NCBI GenBank assembly: GCA_947457885.1
Contig: CANGXU010000011.1
Coordinates: forward strand, 1 to 44,708
Length of the DNA stretch: 44,708 nt
Reading direction: 5' to 3'
Source of the DNA: Betaproteobacteria bacterium
GTDB taxonomy: Bacteria > Pseudomonadota > Gammaproteobacteria > Burkholderiales > CAIKXV01
Part shown: piece after piece, positions 25,223 through 31,877 of the stretch
How the letters are laid out: each line of letters opens with the position of its first letter
Position numbering within the stretch: the first letter of the stretch is position 1
Made by a program: the position numbers and the translations under genes
Notes under the pieces: generated by a model
Told to the model about the DNA's origin: nothing
Database searches by the model: none
What the model saw: the letters and a program-made list of their open reading frames with translations, nothing else

Positions 25223-26251
25223 CTACTTCTGACGGGCCCGAACCAGGCCGGCCTCCAGGAACACCGGGTACATCGCCGCGTCCTCGGCCACCAGCCGCTT
25301 CGCGGTGTCGGCGCGGTTCAGCGGCTCTACGATGAAGCCTGCCGCGCGTGCCTTCTCGATGAATCCCTTGTCGCGCATCGTCTCGAGCAACCTCGCCTCG
25401 AGGATGGCGAGCCGGTCGGCTGGCGTTCCCCGGGGTGCTGCGATGTAGCGCCAGGTACCGGCGATGAAGTCGATGCCCTGCTCGCGGAACGTCGGCACGT
25501 CGGGCAGCAGGAAATGGCGCTGGGCCCCGGCAATCGCGAGGCTGCGCGCAGCACCCGACTTGTGGTGCTGCGAGATGTCCGGCGCCGGCACGGTCGCCGA
25601 GTCGATCTCACCCGAGAGCAGCGCCTGCACGGTCGGCGCAAACCCGGCGTAGGCGATCTTGTTGATCTTTGCCCCGATGGTGCGCTCCATCAGGGACGCT
25701 GCCACATGCGAAGAACCGCCCGGCTGGTCATTGCCATTGCGCAGCTTGCCGGGGCTCGCCTTCGCCGCAGCGACGTAGTCGGCGAGGGTCTTGATGCTGG
25801 TCTTCGCACCGATGGACAGCACCACCGGGTCATCGCCGAAGAAGGCGATCGGCTCGAAGTCGGACAACGCGTTCGCGTTCGGGTTGTTGTATTGCGCGAA
25901 CACGGCGCCCGTGGCCACCATGGCGATCGTGTAGCCATCCGGCCTGGACGACGCCATCTCCTTCAGTCCGATGGTGCCGCCGGCGCCCGGCTTGTTGACC
26001 ACCACCATGGGCTGGCCCATGCGCTTCGACGCCGCATCCGCGACCAGGCGCATCGCGATGTCGCTGCCGCCGCCGGGCGGCCACGGTACGATCATGGTGA
26101 TCGGCTGCGACGGGAAGGCCTGGGCCATCGCGGAGGGCAGCGCGATGACTGCGCATCCGGCGGCCAGTGCCGCGGCCATCGTGCGTCGGACGGCTGCGAG
26201 GCGGCGGTGGCGTCGATGGGTCGAGGAACGGCTGCATTCGAGGCTGTTCAC
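25223..26251 (-). CDS. Bug/TctC-type receptor of the tctBA operon
   Basis: A receptor of about 342 residues and the likely cognate partner of TctBA. I choose the GTG at 26251, which follows GGGAGAGC at good spacing; the ATG at 26284 overlaps the LLM gene stop by 4 bases but lacks a ribosome site and adds 11 residues. The signal peptide has a long arginine-rich n-region (HRRHRRLAAVRR) and ends at AMAQA. After FPSQPITMIVPWPPGGGSDIAMRL comes VNKPGAGGTIGL. It is divergent from the other five Bug proteins: the usual NYGSSG segment reads RNGNDQPGGSSH and the pocket strand reads KIAYAGFAPTVQAL, so it probably binds a different ligand. Confidence 0.9.
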   Translation of the reverse strand: MNSLECSRSSTHRRHRRLAAVRRTMAAALAAGCAVIALPSAMAQAFPSQPITMIVPWPPGGGSDIAMRLVADAASKRMGQPMVVVNKPGAGGTIGLKEMASSRPDGYTIAMVATGAVFAQYNNPNANALSDFEPIAFFGDDPVVLSIGAKTSIKTLADYVAAAKASPGKLRNGNDQPGGSSHVAASLMERTIGAKINKIAYAGFAPTVQALLSGEIDSATVPAPDISQHHKSGAARSLAIAGAQRHFLLPDVPTFREQGIDFIAGTWRYIAAPRGTPADRLAILEARLLETMRDKGFIEKARAAGFIVEPLNRADTAKRLVAEDAAMYPVFLEAGLVRARQK

Positions 26252-26280
26252 GGCGTGCTCTCCCGGATGGATGGCTGATT

Positions 26281-27276
26281 TCATGCTAGCGCGAATTCGC
26301 GGATCACCGCCAGCGACTCGCTGCGATCCGATTCGGTGCCGGTCAGGTAGAGCACCGGCTCGGTCACCCCGGCATCGATGTAGTCCTGCAGGCGGCGCGC
26401 ACAGCGCTTGCGGTCGCCCCACACCGCGAACGCCTCGACCGCGGCCTCCGGCACCAGCCGCGTGGCTTCGTCCATGTCGCGCCGGGAAACCGCGTCGATG
26501 ATCGCTTCCTGGTCGATCGGGATGCCCGAATGGGCGATGCCATCGTCGATGTAGCGGTTGCGCAGCACAAAGGCGAGCTTGGTACGGCTCTTCTGCATCG
26601 CGTCGCGCTCGTCCTTCGAGGCGACGAAGAAGATGTAGGCGGCCTTGCGCACCGACGCCGGGTCGCGCCCGGCAGCGGTGGCACCCTCGTCCACCAGCGC
26701 GTAGGAAGCCTTTACGAATTCAGCGGACAGGCCGGCAGACAGCACCGCGCCGTCCGCCGACTTTCCGGCAAAGCGCAGCATCTGCTCCTTCATCGGGGCG
26801 AGGTAGACCGGTATCGGCTGCGGCGGCCGGAACATCATGCGGGCACCGGCGAGCTTGTGCAGCATCGCCTCGGGCTGCTGCACCGGCTCGCCCGACCAGA
26901 GGCCACGCAGGGCCGCGAGATACTCGCGGTTGGCCACCAGCGGCTTCTCGAGCTTGAGCCCGGCCTCGGCGAGGAACAGCGGGTTGCCGACACCGATGGC
27001 GATCGCGACGCGACCGGGCGCGGCTTCGGCAAGCGTCGCCATCGCCATCGCGAGCGGCACCGGATTGCGCAGGAACGGGCTGATGGCGGTGGGCACCACC
27101 GTGGCACGCTGCGTGGCCATCGCGAATGCCATGCAGGAGGTGAGCGGATCGCGATACCCGAGGTGCTCGGCCATCCAGAAGCTGGAAGCGCCGGCCGCCT
27201 CGGCCTCGCGCGCGGTGTCGAGGGATTCGCCGAAGGTAGAGAATCCGTCGAAGCTGATGCCGATATCTACTGTCAC
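26281..27276 (-). CDS. LLM-class oxidoreductase, candidate F420-dependent enzyme
   Basis: A 331-residue TIM-barrel enzyme of the luciferase-like monooxygenase class, nearest in layout to the Mer-like F420-dependent branch (methylene-tetrahydromethanopterin reductase relatives). Members use either F420H2 or FMNH2. Seen: IGISFDGFSTFGESLDTAREAE, FWMAEHLGYRDPL, ISPFLRNPVPLAMAMATLAE, GRVAIAIGVGNP and PPQPIPVYLAPMKEQMLRFAG. Sequence alone does not settle the cofactor, but a whole F420 operon lies 4.6 kb away and no other LLM protein is in the window, so F420 is the better guess. The start is GTG at 27276. It lies 22 bases behind the opine-dehydrogenase-like gene and before the Bug receptor. Confidence 0.9.
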   Translation of the reverse strand: MTVDIGISFDGFSTFGESLDTAREAEAAGASSFWMAEHLGYRDPLTSCMAFAMATQRATVVPTAISPFLRNPVPLAMAMATLAEAAPGRVAIAIGVGNPLFLAEAGLKLEKPLVANREYLAALRGLWSGEPVQQPEAMLHKLAGARMMFRPPQPIPVYLAPMKEQMLRFAGKSADGAVLSAGLSAEFVKASYALVDEGATAAGRDPASVRKAAYIFFVASKDERDAMQKSRTKLAFVLRNRYIDDGIAHSGIPIDQEAIIDAVSRRDMDEATRLVPEAAVEAFAVWGDRKRCARRLQDYIDAGVTEPVLYLTGTESDRSESLAVIREFALA

Positions 27277-27298
27277 GCAATCACCCTGCTGGTGTGGT

Positions 27299-28384
27299 TC
27301 AACCGCGGACCCGGCGCAGCAGCGCTGCCCGGTCCATGCCCTCGATGCCCATCGTCGTCGCGGTGCGCCCGGCCGCCGCGAAATCCGTGCCAGTCAGCGC
27401 GCCACCGAGGCGGTAGAGCGCCTCGGCGACCGGAGTCGGTACGCCTGCGATCCGTGCCAGTTCGATGAACGGCAGCAGCCCGTGCCCGAAGTCTTCACGG
27501 TAGTAGCGGTGTTCGAGCGAATCGGGCGCACGGATGCGGCGGTTGGCTTCGCCGCTGGCGATCGCGTTCAGCAGGTCGTCGGTATCGGTGACCCAGGGTT
27601 CGACCGTACCGTAGCGCTGCATCTCGGCTGCCACGCCGGGCAGCGCATGCCCGAAGGCCGCCGCCACCGCGATGCGTTCGGCATCGAGCTGGCGCATCAC
27701 CCGGATGACACCGGGCGTCATGCCCTGCACGTAGAACGTGAAGTCACCACGGGTCGCCTCGACCCACGCTGCGCCGAGTACCGCGCCGGGCGCATGCAGC
27801 ACCATGTTGAGGTTGGACAGGCTGGAGTCGAGCACGTCGCCGACGCGCTGCGCGACCGGGTAGAGCACGGTCGCGGCAGCCGCCGCGGCCTCGCCGCCGG
27901 GGAGTACGCCCAGGCGCAGGAATTTCGCACGGCCGGTGATCGTCACCCGCGCCGGCTGGTACTTGCGCGCGATGTACGACAGCGTATGGAACTCCGCGAC
28001 CGGCGGTATCGCCCCCCCGCTCGCCACGGCATACGCATGCGAGAACTCGAGCGCGCCGCCGGTATGGCCGGGATTGAGCACGACCGGCAGCCGGTGCGCA
28101 CCGGCTCGCGCCAGGTCGCGCGCCACGGCCACATGGGACAGCGTCGGCAGGCATACCAGCGCGACATCCGCACCGTCGATCGCGTGCCCGATGTCCGCGG
28201 TCATCAGGCCCGGCTCGGCGAAGCCTTCGCCAAGCACGCCTTCATACTCGACGCCGCCGCGTGCGATGAACGGTTCCAGCGTGCGCTCGGAGCGGTTCCA
28301 AAGGCTGACCCTGTGTCCCGCCAGCGTCACCTCGGCGACGGCCGCCGCACCTCCGGCACCAGCCCCGATCACGGCCACGTGCAT
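27299..28384 (-). CDS. NAD/NADP octopine/nopaline dehydrogenase-family protein
   Basis: A 361-residue protein with an N-terminal Rossmann domain (MHVAVIGAGAGGAAAVAEV, then HRVSLWNRSE) and the helical C-terminal domain typical of opine dehydrogenases (SNLNMVLHAPGAVLGAAWVE; later the DFGHGLLPFIELARIAGVPTP segment). The family reductively condenses an amino acid with a 2-oxo acid or does the reverse; related proteins act as general 2-oxo or hydroxyacid dehydrogenases. The ATG at 28384 follows GGGAGG at 8 bases. It lies 49 bases behind the Rieske ferredoxin and 22 before the LLM gene. The substrate is unknown; in this operon it may release an amine or oxidise an alcohol. Confidence 0.9.
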   Translation of the reverse strand: MHVAVIGAGAGGAAAVAEVTLAGHRVSLWNRSERTLEPFIARGGVEYEGVLGEGFAEPGLMTADIGHAIDGADVALVCLPTLSHVAVARDLARAGAHRLPVVLNPGHTGGALEFSHAYAVASGGAIPPVAEFHTLSYIARKYQPARVTITGRAKFLRLGVLPGGEAAAAAATVLYPVAQRVGDVLDSSLSNLNMVLHAPGAVLGAAWVEATRGDFTFYVQGMTPGVIRVMRQLDAERIAVAAAFGHALPGVAAEMQRYGTVEPWVTDTDDLLNAIASGEANRRIRAPDSLEHRYYREDFGHGLLPFIELARIAGVPTPVAEALYRLGGALTGTDFAAAGRTATTMGIEGMDRAALLRRVRG

Positions 28385-28433
28385 GTTCAGTACCTCCCGC
28401 CGGACGTCGGCACCACGATGGTGCGAAGGTCGC

Positions 28434-28742
28434 TCACGCCTGCACCAGCACGCGCCCGCCATCGACGCGCACCGGATAGACCTTCAGGTCGATGGTGCAC
28501 GGCGCGGTCAACGCACGACCGGTGCGGATGTCGAACAGGCCACTGTGGATCGGGCATTCGATCTTGCCGTCGGTGATGAAACCATCGGCCAGGCTCGCCG
28601 ACGCATGGGTGCACCGATCGTGCGTGGCGAACACCTCGCCGTCCAGGTTGTACAGGCAGACCTGCTCGCCCTCGACGCGCACCAGAAGGGTGCCGTCTTC
28701 CGGCACGTCGCCGTGCGCGCATACGTCGATCCACTCCCTCAT
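28434..28742 (-). CDS. Rieske-type ferredoxin (small electron carrier of an oxygenase)
   Basis: A 102-residue cytoplasmic [2Fe-2S] protein that passes electrons to a Rieske oxygenase. The cluster ligands are all present: Cys44 and His46 (RCTHASAS), Cys63 and His66 (ECPIHSGLF). The start is the ATG at 28742 behind GGGGAAG; the frame stays open to 28901, over the divergent promoter region, without coding value. It is the first gene of the minus-strand operon and stands back to back with the oxygenase genes (146-base gap). No ferredoxin reductase gene is found nearby, so the electron donor is unknown. Confidence 0.95.
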   Translation of the reverse strand: MREWIDVCAHGDVPEDGTLLVRVEGEQVCLYNLDGEVFATHDRCTHASASLADGFITDGKIECPIHSGLFDIRTGRALTAPCTIDLKVYPVRVDGGRVLVQA

Positions 28743-28789
28743 CAATCTTCCCCCGCCGTCTTCCAGGTGTAAGCCCAAAGGCGACAAAC

Positions 28790-28795
28790 AGGATA
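28790..28795 (-). promoter_or_regulatory. Candidate -10 box of the ferredoxin operon
   Basis: On the minus strand this reads TATCCT, 48 bases before the ferredoxin ATG. No good -35 box is found at 16-18 bases. Transcription from here would start near 28784, which places the palindrome TGTGATCACA about 43 bases upstream, a position usual for an activator. Confidence 0.3.
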
Positions 28796-28822
28796 CACGA
28801 CGGAAGGCTGGAAGCGCCGGCC

Positions 28823-28832
28823 TGTGATCACA
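28823..28832. promoter_or_regulatory. Palindrome TGTGATCACA, candidate operator (copy 1)
   Basis: A perfect 10-base palindrome (12 with the flanking C and G) at the centre of the divergent gap between the Rieske ferredoxin and oxygenase operons. An identical 10-mer occurs at 31782, upstream of the F420 operon, and I found no third copy. On the plus strand it overlaps the -35 region for the TACATT-like -10 box TACGAT at 28850-28855. The GT-N-AC style symmetry would suit a GntR-like or similar dimeric regulator; no regulator gene lies in the cluster. Confidence 0.6.
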
Positions 28833-28849
28833 GTCCGGGCCATTCCATG

Positions 28850-28855
28850 TACGAT
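28850..28855 (+). promoter_or_regulatory. Candidate -10 box (TACGAT) of the oxygenase operon
   Basis: TACGAT lies 33 bases before the oxygenase start at 28889; the same hexamer occurs at 31843 before fbiC. The -35 region at 17 bases coincides with the palindrome at 28823-28832 instead of a TTGACA-like box, as expected for a regulated promoter. Confidence 0.35.
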
Positions 28856-28888
28856 CGTGCGCTTGAAACCCGTGCGGAGGCAGTCCCG

Positions 28889-30145
28889 ATGAACACTCCA
28901 TCCCCGGTCGAGACCGACGGCATGTTCCGATGGCCCGACGAAGGGCTGGCCCGCGTGCCGTTCCGGGTCTACAACGACCCGCAGATCGCCGAGGCCGAGC
29001 AGAAGCTGCTGTTCCAGGGCGAGACCTGGAACCTGGTCTGCCTCGACCTCGAGGTCTCCGAACCCGGCCAGTACCGCACCAACTGGATCGGCGAGACGCC
29101 AGTGATCGTGGTGCGCGACCCGGTGGCCGACCGCATACGGGTCTTCGTGAACCGCTGCGTGCACCGTGGCTCGATGCTCTGTCTCGAGCAGCACGGCAAG
29201 GCGGAGAACTTCACCTGCATGTACCACAACTGGGTATACAGCCTCGACGGCAAGCTGCAGAGCATCGCGTTCAAGCGTGGCGTGCGCGGCCAGGGCGGCA
29301 TGCCGGCCGACTTCGACATCACGAAGCACGGGCTGCGCGAGCTGCGCGTCGACACCATCCGGAACCTGGTGTTCGCGACCTTCTCCGACCAGCTGCCGCC
29401 GGCCGCCGACTGGTTCGGCCCGCGCATGGTCTGGAGCCTGGAGCGCTTCTTCCACAAGCCGATACGGCTGATCGGTGGCTACACCCAGGTGCTGCCCAAC
29501 AACTGGAAGCTCTACGCCGAGAATGTCCGCGATTCGTACCACGCGAGCCTGCTGCACACCTTCTTCGCCACCTTCGGCGTGAACCGGCTGTCGATGGACG
29601 GTGCGGTCGAGGTGAACGAGGCCGGCGGCTCGCACCTGAGCTGGTCGAAGATGGCCACCGACGACGCCGAAGGCACCGACTACGCGTCCGGCGGCCTGCG
29701 CTCGATGCGCGACCTGGCGATCGAGGACCGGCGGCTGCTCAAGACCTGGCCCGAGTTCCCCGACGGCATCACGCACATGATCCAGACGCTGTTCCCGAAC
29801 GTGTTCCTGCAGCAGATCCAGAACACGCTCGCCGTGCGCCTGCTGGTGCCGCGCGGCCTCGACCGATGCGACCTGCAGTGGTGGGTGTTCGCCTACGAAG
29901 ACGACACGCCGGAACAGCTGCGCATGCGGTTGATGCAGAGCAACCTGGTCGGGCCGGCCGGGCTGGTCTCGCTGGAGGATGGCTTCATCGGCAACGCGGT
30001 ACAGCGCACCACCCGCGGCGACCAGGGCCACGGTGCGATCGTCGAGATGGGTGGCCATGGCGTAGGCACCGAACGGCAAAGCCGCGTGTCGGAGGCTGCG
30101 GTACGCGGGTTCTGGCAGCAGTGGCGCGGACTGATGGGATTCTGA
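28889..30145 (+). CDS. Aromatic-ring-hydroxylating (Rieske) oxygenase, alpha subunit
   Basis: A 418-residue catalytic subunit that uses O2 and two electrons to hydroxylate an aromatic or related ring. The ATG at 28889 follows GGAGG by 8 bases; an ATG at 28847 in the same frame lacks a ribosome site. Rieske cluster ligands: Cys90, His92 (RCVHRGS), Cys110, His113 (TCMYHNW). The mononuclear iron site has ENVRDSYHASLLH with bridging Asp215 and ligands His218 and His223, and EDGFIGNAVQR supplies the probable third ligand. This layout fits the large group of benzoate/toluate-, salicylate- or anthranilate-type oxygenases; the substrate is not readable. The beta subunit follows after 2 bases. Confidence 0.95.
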   Translation: MNTPSPVETDGMFRWPDEGLARVPFRVYNDPQIAEAEQKLLFQGETWNLVCLDLEVSEPGQYRTNWIGETPVIVVRDPVADRIRVFVNRCVHRGSMLCLEQHGKAENFTCMYHNWVYSLDGKLQSIAFKRGVRGQGGMPADFDITKHGLRELRVDTIRNLVFATFSDQLPPAADWFGPRMVWSLERFFHKPIRLIGGYTQVLPNNWKLYAENVRDSYHASLLHTFFATFGVNRLSMDGAVEVNEAGGSHLSWSKMATDDAEGTDYASGGLRSMRDLAIEDRRLLKTWPEFPDGITHMIQTLFPNVFLQQIQNTLAVRLLVPRGLDRCDLQWWVFAYEDDTPEQLRMRLMQSNLVGPAGLVSLEDGFIGNAVQRTTRGDQGHGAIVEMGGHGVGTERQSRVSEAAVRGFWQQWRGLMGF

Positions 30146-30147
30146 GC

Positions 30148-30669
30148 ATGGCGACCACGATGGGTTACACCGCAGCCGACCGCGAGTTCCTGCTCGCCGC
30201 CGGGCAGGCATGCACCGACTGTGCCGGTGCGATCGACGACGACAACCTCGAGGCCTGGCCCGACTACTTCTCGGAAGACTGTCTGTACCGGGTCGAGACG
30301 CGCGAAGGACGTGCGAACGGCTGGCAGATCGGGCTGATGCATTGCGAAGGTCGGGGCATGCTGCGCGACCGCGTCCTGGCGATCCGGCATGGCAACGTGT
30401 TCGATCCCCACACTTACCGCCACGTGCTGTCGATGCCGCGCTTCGCGCCGGCCGCGCCCGACAGCGATGGCACGGAGTTTGCATCTGCACGGAGGGTACT
30501 GACCAGCTTCAACGTGACCCGGGTAATGAAGACCGGCGAGACAACGCTGTTCGCGGTCGGAACCTACGACGATCTGTTCGTCGAAGCCGAAGGCCGGTTG
30601 CTGATCCGCAGCCGCACGGTGGTCCTGGATTCGCGCAACCTCGACACGCTGCTGGTCATCCCGCTCTGA
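30148..30669 (+). CDS. Aromatic-ring-hydroxylating oxygenase, beta subunit
   Basis: A 173-residue structural subunit with the SnoaL/NTF2-like cone fold that caps alpha in alpha3beta3 oxygenases. Characteristic are the acidic start EAWPDYFSEDCLYRV, the conserved IRHGNVFDPHTYRHVLS with arginine and tyrosine-histidine pairs, and the closing GRLLIRSRTVVLDSRN. The ATG at 30148 lies 2 bases after the alpha stop. The frame is open far upstream inside alpha (to 28930) but only this part resembles a protein. Together with alpha and the ferredoxin it makes a nearly complete three-component system lacking a reductase. Confidence 0.95.
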   Translation: MATTMGYTAADREFLLAAGQACTDCAGAIDDDNLEAWPDYFSEDCLYRVETREGRANGWQIGLMHCEGRGMLRDRVLAIRHGNVFDPHTYRHVLSMPRFAPAAPDSDGTEFASARRVLTSFNVTRVMKTGETTLFAVGTYDDLFVEAEGRLLIRSRTVVLDSRNLDTLLVIPL

Positions 30670-30683
30670 GGAGAAACCGTTCC

Positions 30684-31712
30684 ATGCCCGCCGCCGCAGC
30701 CCTGCCGTACACCAGGCCCGTTCATCCGAGACTCGCGCTGGCGGCAGGTACCGCAGCCGCGCTGTCGCTGTTCATGCTGGCGGGGCCGGCGCAGCCAGCC
30801 GAGCGTCCCTCCGGCTACCCGGCCCAGCCGGTGCGGCTGGTGGTGCCGTTCCCGCCGGGGGGCACCAGCGACATCGTCGCGCGGGTAATCGGCCAGCGGC
30901 TGTCGACGACGGTGGGGCAGCGCTTCGTGGTCGAGAACAGACCCGGCGCCGGTGCGGCCATCGGTATCGTCGCGGTGACCTCGGCCAGCCCCGACGGGCA
31001 CACGCTGCTCCTCGGGGCCGCCGGCCCGCTGACGATGAGTCCGCACATGGGCAAGGTTCCCTATGTCGTCGACCGCGACCTCGCACCGATCGCGTTGATC
31101 ACGGCGGTGCCCAACATCGCGGTGGTGCACCCCAGCGTGCCGGCGAAGACGCTGGCCGACATGGTGAAGCTGGTCAATGCCCGCCCCGGCAGCGTGAGCT
31201 TCGGCTCGGCCGGACAGGGCACGACTGCCCACCTGTCCGGCGAGCTGTTCCGCACGTTGGCCGGCGCACAGATGATCCACGTCCCATACAAGGGCACCTC
31301 GGCTGCGGTCGCTGACCTCGTCGGCGGCCAGATCGACATGCTGATCGACAACCTTCCCGGAGTACTGCCGCAGGTGCGAGCAGGCAAGCTGCGCGCGCTG
31401 GCGCTGACCAGCCCGATACGTTCGAAGGCTGCGTCGGACGTGCCCTCGGCCGGCGAGGCCGGCATGAAGGACCTGATCGTCAGTGGCTGGTTCGGGTTCC
31501 TGTCGCCGGCGAAGACTCCGGCACCGGTCAACGACTGGCTGGCGCAGGAGATGATCGCCGCCGCCCGGGTGCCCGAGGTGCAGGCACAGCTCGCCGACCT
31601 CGGCGGCGAGCTCGACCTGAAGGGCCCGGCGGAGTTCCGCACCTACCTGCGCGTCGAGTTCGAGCGCTGGGGAAAGATCATCGCCGCTGCGAAGCTGGCG
31701 ATACCGCAGTAG
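30684..31712 (+). CDS. Bug/TctC-family periplasmic receptor of the oxygenase operon
   Basis: A 342-residue TTT receptor, third gene of the plus-strand oxygenase operon, 14 bases after the beta subunit, with ribosome site GAGGAGA overlapping that stop. The signal peptide spans about residues 1-40 (LALAAGTAAALSLFMLAGPA, cut near QPAER). Family marks: YPAQPVRLVVPFPPGGTSD, ENRPGAGAAIG, VSFGSAGQGTTAHLSGEL and HVPYKGTSAAVADL. Its place with the oxygenase suggests that it binds the oxygenase's growth substrate or a related acid, and it could feed the TctBA permease encoded on the divergent operon. The stop is followed by 165 bases before fbiC without a clear terminator, so read-through is possible. 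Confidence 0.94.
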   Translation: MPAAAALPYTRPVHPRLALAAGTAAALSLFMLAGPAQPAERPSGYPAQPVRLVVPFPPGGTSDIVARVIGQRLSTTVGQRFVVENRPGAGAAIGIVAVTSASPDGHTLLLGAAGPLTMSPHMGKVPYVVDRDLAPIALITAVPNIAVVHPSVPAKTLADMVKLVNARPGSVSFGSAGQGTTAHLSGELFRTLAGAQMIHVPYKGTSAAVADLVGGQIDMLIDNLPGVLPQVRAGKLRALALTSPIRSKAASDVPSAGEAGMKDLIVSGWFGFLSPAKTPAPVNDWLAQEMIAAARVPEVQAQLADLGGELDLKGPAEFRTYLRVEFERWGKIIAAAKLAIPQ

Positions 31713-31781
31713 ACGGGGCCGGGCGGTCAGGCGTCACGCTCGTGCGGCCGCAGGGCCCAAGGCCCGGTCAATGCAGCCAGG

Positions 31782-31791
31782 TGTGATCACA
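31782..31791. promoter_or_regulatory. Palindrome TGTGATCACA, candidate operator (copy 2)
   Basis: An exact copy of the palindrome at 28823, also followed by G, placed 87 bases before the fbiC start in the 165-base gap behind the Bug gene. A TACGAT -10-like box lies at 31843-31848 with TTGGGA at 31822-31827 (15-base spacer, short of ideal). The palindrome would sit upstream of that promoter, where an activator binds. Sharing the site with the oxygenase operons suggests one regulon. Confidence 0.6.
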
Positions 31792-31877
31792 GATGCACGT
31801 TCGCCAGCCTGTGCGGCGGGCTTGGGAATGGTCGATTCGGGTTACGATAGCTGTAGACCCTGCAGAGGCAGCAAGCC

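Noticed and set aside
28823-28832. The palindrome TGTGATCACA as a CRP-type site
   Set aside because: CRP half-sites TGTGA and TCACA are normally separated by six bases; here they touch, so a different regulator is more likely.
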